Of a stretch of DNA of 64,000 bases, positions 58,279-64,000 are shown piece after piece; the first letter of the stretch is position 1, and every line of letters starts with the position of its first letter. A model generated the notes under the pieces. The model was not told where the DNA came from. It was given only the letters and a program-made list of their open reading frames with translations, and searched no databases. A program made the position numbers and the translations under genes. The DNA comes from Bombiscardovia nodaiensis (lineage in GTDB: Bacteria > Actinomycetota > Actinomycetes > Actinomycetales > Bifidobacteriaceae), in the NCBI GenBank assembly GCA_033127725.1, contig AP026798.1, positions 1,612,001 through 1,676,000 of the forward strand. The letters run 5' to 3'.

Positions 58279-59611
58279 GCGCAAGCTCAACGACGCCACC
58301 ACACTCGCTGACACCACTACACTCAGCGATGCCACCACTATTCGCGCCGCAAGTCCTTTTTGGTCCCAGCGAGCGGATGCCACGATAGGTACAAGCGACG
58401 ACACCCACTTATCCCACGAAGACTGTCAAGGATTCGACGATGACCCTATGGATCACACCCAACTGCCCAAGCAGACACTGGTTGACGCCACTCGACTGAC
58501 GGCAGGGGGACAGACCGTCAGCCAGTTCGCCGACGAAGACCAAACTCAGCTCCCGCAGCTCCTCCAACCAGACACGACCCGACTCTCAAGGCTGACATCC
58601 ACCAAGCAGACCATTCTCAAGTCCAAGCCCACGCAGGATGACACCCACTCTGCTGGTGAGGCTTACACCGAATTCTCAAACATTTTTGCTCACTTACAAG
58701 CCTCGATAGGTCAGGTTATTCTCGGTAAAAATCGAGCTATTCGGCTGTGTTTGACGGCACTCATAGCTGGTGGACACATCCTCTTGCAGGATGAACCAGG
58801 TACCGGCAAAACTCAATTGGCACAAGCCCTCAGCCGGTTGTGTGACTTAGATTACCGCCGCATCCAGTTCACCGCCGACCTCATGCCCACCGACCTGCTG
58901 GGCGTAAGCATCTACCACCAGGCGAGCGACCAGTTCACCTTCCGCCCCGGTCCTGTATTTACCCACCTCCTCCTGGCCGATGAAATTAACCGCGCTACGC
59001 CTAAAGTGCAGTCCGCCCTGCTCGAAGCCATGGAAGAGAGCCAGGTCAGTGTAGACGGACAGACTAGGCCCCTGAGTAAGCCTTTTATCGTTATTGCCAC
59101 CCAAAACGGAGGGGACCTGGCAGGCACCTACCCCCTACCTCAAGCCCAATTAGACCGATTTACGCTCTGCGTGCGTCTAGGCCCGCCCAGCCACGAAGCA
59201 TCGGTGAGCATACTGCGCCAGGCCAACCAAGCCTGCCGCTCCCAGCAGGTAGCACCCATGCTCACGGCTTCCAAGCTGGCAGCACTCACCCAGCAGGCCC
59301 AGAATGTCTACTGCAGTGACAGCATTGTGGAGTATGTGATTCGCTTAGTAGAAGCTAGTCGGCACTCGGCTCTCATTGAGCGCGGCTCCTCTATCCGGGG
59401 CGCTCTGGGACTCATCCGCTGCAGTCAAGTTTGGGCAGCAGCAGAGGGTCGTAATTTTGTGATTCCCGACGACATTCAAGCGCTCACCCAGCCAGTGCTC
59501 GTCCACCGTATTGAGCTCAGCCCCCAAGCACAGTTCTCCGGTCTCACCCCTAGCCAGGCCCTGAGCCAGGCCCTCAAACAGGTTCCCGTACCCCGGGGCG
59601 AGGTCGATTGA
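58271..59611 (+). CDS. MoxR-type AAA ATPase with Thr-rich N-terminal extension
   Basis: A 446-residue ATPase of the MoxR family, whose members act as chaperones with DUF58/VWA partners. Core about 135-440: IGQVILGKNRAIRLCL, Walker A DEPGTGKTQLAQALS, the MPTDLLGVSIY segment, Walker B LLADEINRATPKVQSALLEAMEE and the sensor ATQNGGDLAGTYPLPQAQLDRF. The first 130 residues are an extension with about ten short D-[AT]-T-x-[LI]-like repeats, absent from ordinary MoxR proteins of about 320 residues. These are candidate phosphothreonine sites for the cluster kinase. It is coupled to the Fn3 gene by overlap and to DUF58 by a one-base gap. Confidence 0.92.
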   Translation: MSKRKLNDATTLADTTTLSDATTIRAASPFWSQRADATIGTSDDTHLSHEDCQGFDDDPMDHTQLPKQTLVDATRLTAGGQTVSQFADEDQTQLPQLLQPDTTRLSRLTSTKQTILKSKPTQDDTHSAGEAYTEFSNIFAHLQASIGQVILGKNRAIRLCLTALIAGGHILLQDEPGTGKTQLAQALSRLCDLDYRRIQFTADLMPTDLLGVSIYHQASDQFTFRPGPVFTHLLLADEINRATPKVQSALLEAMEESQVSVDGQTRPLSKPFIVIATQNGGDLAGTYPLPQAQLDRFTLCVRLGPPSHEASVSILRQANQACRSQQVAPMLTASKLAALTQQAQNVYCSDSIVEYVIRLVEASRHSALIERGSSIRGALGLIRCSQVWAAAEGRNFVIPDDIQALTQPVLVHRIELSPQAQFSGLTPSQALSQALKQVPVPRGEVD

Positions 59612-59612
59612 C

Positions 59613-60872
59613 ATGAAGCCGTCAATAGCCAGTCGTCCGCTGACTGTAAGTATATGGCTGCGCGCGAGAATGCACTCACTCAAAACGCCGTCGCAGGCCT
59701 TCCCTGCCCCCTCCAGCTTAGGAAAAGCGCTCATCACTCTCACACCTCTAGCACTTCTAGCCTACTGGTATCTGCGGTGGATTGAGCTACTCGTCTGGTG
59801 TGCTCTCGCTACAATCTACGTCAGCCTAGCCGCTCTTGTGGCCCTTCGAACGAAGCGGCTGAACTTATCCTCCCAGCAAATGCACGTCTACCTCTACCCA
59901 GGCCAGGTTGCACACGTTCAGCTCACCCTCACCAATCCAGGTACTCAAGGCACCCGGCCCAGACGGGCCCAGCTGCAAGTGGGATCCTCTTCCTTGAGCT
60001 ACCCAATCCCAGCTCTGCGTCCGGGAGCCTGCGACCAGGTCTCAGTGCGCTTACAGGCCCAAGCGAGAGGCAGCAGCCAGTTCGATCCTCTCCTGCTTGT
60101 ACACAGTGACCCTCTGGGCCTCATGAGCCAGCGGCAGAAACTTGACCAGCCCATACCAGTGACGGTCTACCCGCAGACCATAGCGCTCAGTAAGGGCTGG
60201 CAGTTTGAAAGCCTGCAAACCGCTGCTGACAGACAGCGTCTGCCAGCCCGCAGTACGGATGTCCGCTGTCTGCGAGACTACCAGGCTGGCGACGACCCCA
60301 GGCACATTCACTGGTTAGCGAGCGCACGCCAAGGCCAGCTCCTCGTGCGCGAGCAGGAGCAACCCATCGCTTCAACCACTCTTATCTACCTTGATCCAGC
60401 TTCCGAAAGTTATCGGAACGCTCAGGCTTTTGAGCTCGCTGTCAGCCTTCTCGCTTCCATAGGGCTGCAAACCCTATCCACTCCTGGGCACTTCTTCTTT
60501 ACTGACGGTTATCGTATTGTTAGGCCTACCGCACAGGGGGAATGGTTGACTTTGTGCAGTACTTTGTCTGAGCGTCCACATTCCGCACCAATTGACAAGG
60601 ACCCGGCGGCAGCGTTCAACCCCACGCTATTGTCAGGCAGTGTTGATCAGCGCTGCCGCCGCCCTGACCGTGTCTATTGGATTCTGGGAGACCATAGCCC
60701 CTTAGCAAGTATTGGACACCACCTCAACCAAGCATTCCGAGGAAGCACCCATCCGCTCCTCTTTACTGCGTTACCCGAAGCTCAGCCTGCGCTGGTCCAG
60801 CAGCGGGGCCACCGCCAAGTCCAAGTCGGCAACCTCCAGCAACTCCCCCCTCTCTGGCAGGCCCTCCAATGA
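59613..60872 (+). CDS. DUF58 domain-containing protein
   Basis: A 419-residue membrane protein with two hydrophobic helices (about 36-78), a beta-rich region, and the DUF58 signature TDVRCLRDYQAGDDPRHIHWLASARQGQLLVRE (about 210-245). A VWA-like C-terminal part follows. DUF58 proteins work as partners of MoxR ATPases, which is the order here. The start follows the MoxR stop after one base; its stop overlaps the next start (ATGA, 60869-60872). Confidence 0.92.
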   Translation: MKPSIASRPLTVSIWLRARMHSLKTPSQAFPAPSSLGKALITLTPLALLAYWYLRWIELLVWCALATIYVSLAALVALRTKRLNLSSQQMHVYLYPGQVAHVQLTLTNPGTQGTRPRRAQLQVGSSSLSYPIPALRPGACDQVSVRLQAQARGSSQFDPLLLVHSDPLGLMSQRQKLDQPIPVTVYPQTIALSKGWQFESLQTAADRQRLPARSTDVRCLRDYQAGDDPRHIHWLASARQGQLLVREQEQPIASTTLIYLDPASESYRNAQAFELAVSLLASIGLQTLSTPGHFFFTDGYRIVRPTAQGEWLTLCSTLSERPHSAPIDKDPAAAFNPTLLSGSVDQRCRRPDRVYWILGDHSPLASIGHHLNQAFRGSTHPLLFTALPEAQPALVQQRGHRQVQVGNLQQLPPLWQALQ

Positions 60873-63268
60873 GCGCCGGACTCAATCAGACCGGAACTGG
60901 TCAGGCGTCTTGTGCCTATCAGCTGGAAGCAACACCATCAGTTAGCTCACCGGCCCGAAAACTCTTCGTCCAAGGCCGTTTGGGCAGTTGGAAGCCTGCT
61001 GCAGAGCTAGCGTTGTTAGCACTTATCAACTGCTGTTCCTCTGCCCAGCTGGCCCAGACCTATGGATCGTGGCCACTGTGGCTCCTCATAGCCGCTACTG
61101 CCAGCTTGGCAGGAACGCTGAGTGCGGCCAGCTCTTACCTGCCTGGACTGTCCTGGTCCTATCCACTGCCGTGTGTACTCGCCAGCCAGGGTCTATTGGG
61201 ACCAGTCTTACTTCTGCCCGGTCAGAACCTGGTCACTAGCTGGCAAGCCACGCTCGCTTCCTTCAAAATGCTGCTCACCCTCCAACCCGCTGCTCTGGCA
61301 ACCGCGAGCAGCAGTCGTATGGCTTTGTGGACCTTGCTCCTGTGGACTAGTTTTCTCGAAGCGCTGCTCCTCCTAGCAGCCCAAAGTTGCCACCATGCCG
61401 CACCAGTCACGCTCATGTCCGCTGCCCTACCGCCCATAACCATGTCTGTATCGATCCTGCTCAGCGCCGACAGGGGTTGGCATCCGCTCATCGTCGGCTT
61501 CCTCATAGGCAGTAGCCTGCTCATATGGTCGTCGTGGGCGCTGGGCCTTTTCACGCCAGTGAGGGTCAGGCTCCAACTCGTTTACTATACTTTTACAACG
61601 ATAATGCTCCTGGCTGTGACCCTCGTACCCTCCGGACCACGGGCAACCCTGCGAGACCACTACCAACCGCCCCTCGATCTTTCCGGCTACACTTCGCCTT
61701 TGAGCGACTACCGGGCCTTCTTCAAGCATGAGCGGCAAACACCCCTCCTCACCGTCTCTCATCTGCCAGCCCAAAGTCCTGTCCGCCTAGCAGTGATGGA
61801 CCAGTTCGACGGCGAAGTGTGGGGCTTCTCTCCTCCATCAGCGCCCGGTGAAGCCGGCACTTTCCAAGCTATCGAGCATCCGGCATACACGCAGCAGGTG
61901 TCAGTGGGCGCACAGGCTCATCCCACTCCAGGTGCTTCATACACGGCACAATTCACTGTGGAACCTCAGCTGCGCGGCCCCTGGCTACCAACCGTCGGTC
62001 AGAGCACCGAATACCAGCGCTTGCGCGGTATCACCCGTGGGCAGATCTACTACAGTACACACCACCAAGCTGCGGCCGCAAACCCCAAGCCCGCCCGCCA
62101 GTACTCCTATCAGCTGAGTGGTCGCGCTCCCCTACAGCCTTCCCGGAGCAGCATTGTCTCCCGCCAAACAGCGCCGGCAACCAACAATGCGGCCACTCAT
62201 CTTCCTCCTTCCTTGTCGCAGGCAACCGATCGAATAGTAGGTAAACATCCAAGAGCGTCCGGCGGAGCATTGGCGCTGACCATAGCAGAATACCTGCGGC
62301 AGGAGGGCTATCTGTCACACGGTTTGGCTGGAGACGCACCTTCCCTGGCCGGCCATGGCACCTACCGCCTGGAGCAGATGTTGCAGGCAAACCATCTCGT
62401 TGGCGATAGCGAACAGTACGCTTCGCTCATGGCCCTGATGCTCCTGCAACGAGGGGTGAGCGCGCGGGTGGTAGTAGGCTTCGTAACCCAACCCCTGACG
62501 GCCCCTATAGACGCTGAGCAGGCACCAACTCATTCCAGCAGCCAGCCCCTGGTATTCACCGGGGAGCAGGCTGAGGCCTGGGTGGAGGTCAGCTTCCCAA
62601 GTTTGGGCTGGATCTCCTTCTACCCCACTCCTCCGGCTAGCCGCCATCTTGATCAGCCAGATGAGCACGATGAGCAGCCAGCCGGCCAGCAGGTTCGTCC
62701 ACCCCACTTGCCCTTGGTGCAACCACTCCTAGAACCCCAGGCTCCGACAAAAGGAGCCCCTACCGGCAGCAAAGAGCACCCTAAGAATGATGAACCGCTC
62801 ACCTTCTGGGCTCGACACTGGCCAGGCATCAAGCGCATTGCCCTCTACAGCACTCCTGTCTGGGCCAGCGCTGCGGTGCTCAGTCTACTGATACTGCTGA
62901 AAGCGGCTCTGCTGGCCGCCGCTCGCCAGCGAGGCAGTCCTCGTCAGCGGATTCAACGTGGCTGGGAGTACTTCGCCCGCCAGCTCGCATGTCTTTCGGG
63001 CTCACAGCTAGTCGGAACGCGGACCCAGCAAGCAGCAGCAATCCGCTCGTTCGCAGCAACTCGCGGGCTCACGTCCTCATCTTGGCAAGCCGCGCTCGAC
63101 CAAGCGTGTGCAAGAGCCGACCAGGCTTCGTTCGCCGCAACAGAGTCGAGGAGCACAGACGCGCAGCGCTACTGGCAGCAGCTAGCCAGCCTGCAAACGG
63201 CCATTACCCGAGCAAGTAGTCCCCTGCGCCGCTGGTGGACTGCCTGCTACCTGCCCTTGCGCTTGTAG
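60869..63268 (+). CDS. Transglutaminase-like membrane protein lacking the catalytic triad
   Basis: A 799-residue protein with six N-terminal membrane helices, an extracellular DUF3488/transglutaminase-like domain (about 250-600), a Pro/Gln-rich linker, another membrane helix (about 665-690) and a cytoplasmic tail. The active-site block, normally G-x-C-E-Q-Y/F-A, reads GDSEQYAS (Ser513 for Cys). The normal A-H-A-W-V-E-V reads AEAWVEV (Glu569 for His), and the Asp of F-D-P-T-P is Tyr585. All three triad residues are replaced, so peptide crosslinking or proteolysis is unlikely; it may be a scaffold. It is the last gene of the coupled kinase cluster. Confidence 0.9.
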   Translation: MSAGLNQTGTGQASCAYQLEATPSVSSPARKLFVQGRLGSWKPAAELALLALINCCSSAQLAQTYGSWPLWLLIAATASLAGTLSAASSYLPGLSWSYPLPCVLASQGLLGPVLLLPGQNLVTSWQATLASFKMLLTLQPAALATASSSRMALWTLLLWTSFLEALLLLAAQSCHHAAPVTLMSAALPPITMSVSILLSADRGWHPLIVGFLIGSSLLIWSSWALGLFTPVRVRLQLVYYTFTTIMLLAVTLVPSGPRATLRDHYQPPLDLSGYTSPLSDYRAFFKHERQTPLLTVSHLPAQSPVRLAVMDQFDGEVWGFSPPSAPGEAGTFQAIEHPAYTQQVSVGAQAHPTPGASYTAQFTVEPQLRGPWLPTVGQSTEYQRLRGITRGQIYYSTHHQAAAANPKPARQYSYQLSGRAPLQPSRSSIVSRQTAPATNNAATHLPPSLSQATDRIVGKHPRASGGALALTIAEYLRQEGYLSHGLAGDAPSLAGHGTYRLEQMLQANHLVGDSEQYASLMALMLLQRGVSARVVVGFVTQPLTAPIDAEQAPTHSSSQPLVFTGEQAEAWVEVSFPSLGWISFYPTPPASRHLDQPDEHDEQPAGQQVRPPHLPLVQPLLEPQAPTKGAPTGSKEHPKNDEPLTFWARHWPGIKRIALYSTPVWASAAVLSLLILLKAALLAAARQRGSPRQRIQRGWEYFARQLACLSGSQLVGTRTQQAAAIRSFAATRGLTSSSWQAALDQACARADQASFAATESRSTDAQRYWQQLASLQTAITRASSPLRRWWTACYLPLRL

Positions 63269-63332
63269 ACACAGGATGGCGTAGATGAAGGTTCTCGACA
63301 GCAATCCATTGACTAAACTCAACCCATACGAA

Positions 63333-63369
63333 GAACCCGCCCCAGGCTGCTTGGGCTTGGGGCGGGTTC
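63333..63369. terminator. Bidirectional terminator between the transglutaminase-like gene and rpoC
   Basis: A perfect 12-bp stem, GAACCCGCCCCA (63333-63344) and TGGGGCGGGTTC (63358-63369), lies between two convergent genes. There is no T run downstream on the plus strand. Confidence 0.7.
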
Positions 63370-63392
63370 AGCAACGGTATAAGCCGCTGGGC

Positions 63393-64000
<608 letters not shown>

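Overview
The window looks like chromosomal DNA of a high-GC Gram-positive bacterium, most likely a Bifidobacterium or close relative (Bifidobacteriaceae). The best arguments are the serine/threonine kinase - Fn3 - MoxR - DUF58 - transglutaminase gene cluster known from bifidobacteria, an AdnAB-type helicase-nuclease pair, RNase J, a DUF3737 protein and the 3' end of rpoC. No rRNA, tRNA, insertion sequence or CRISPR array was recognised.

Layout. 1-6.7 kb is housekeeping: the tail of a DUF3737 beta-helix protein, a Nif11-leader-like small protein, an SRAP (YedK) DNA-protein-crosslink protein, peptide deformylase, phosphoglucosamine mutase (glmM) and aminopeptidase N (pepN). 6.8-17.2 kb is an accessory island. 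It holds two large paralogous secreted RCC1-propeller proteins behind nearly identical promoters, leaders and signal peptides. Each carries a run of ten G inside the signal-peptide codons. The first gene is in frame (ON); the second is out of frame (OFF) and carries a second, compensating frameshift. Between them lie a DUF3800 gene with a structured leader RNA and a low-GC membrane protein; a diverged orphan copy of that RNA sits before the first RCC1 gene. 17.3-20 kb holds a TetR regulator divergent from two aldo/keto reductases, the first frameshifted. 20.3-22.6 kb holds a third RCC1 surface protein, followed by a lipase-fold protein.

23.6-35.6 kb is an exopolysaccharide/capsule locus. It has a priming sugar transferase, a Wzz/BY-kinase-like protein with a ruined P-loop, and a long minus-strand operon: two GT2 enzymes, a PssD/PssE (Alg14/Alg13-like) pair, a GT4 enzyme, UDP-glucose dehydrogenase, a Wzx flippase and a Wzy polymerase. 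35.9-40.2 kb has RNase J, an MFS transporter and a GNAT acetyltransferase. 40.3-49.5 kb is an adnB-adnA pair coupled by an ATGA overlap, each reading frame interrupted once. 49.8-63.3 kb has a tyrosine-phosphatase-like protein divergent from the five-gene kinase cluster. The window ends in rpoC (minus strand).

The most interesting region is the RCC1 island: apparent poly-G slipped-strand switching of large adhesin-like proteins, with DUF3800-linked structured RNA elements. A caution: four frameshifts (an RCC1 gene, an aldo/keto reductase, adnA, adnB) are each repaired by adding one base to a C/G run, so homopolymer under-calling in the assembly must be excluded. The poly-G switch itself does not fit that pattern.
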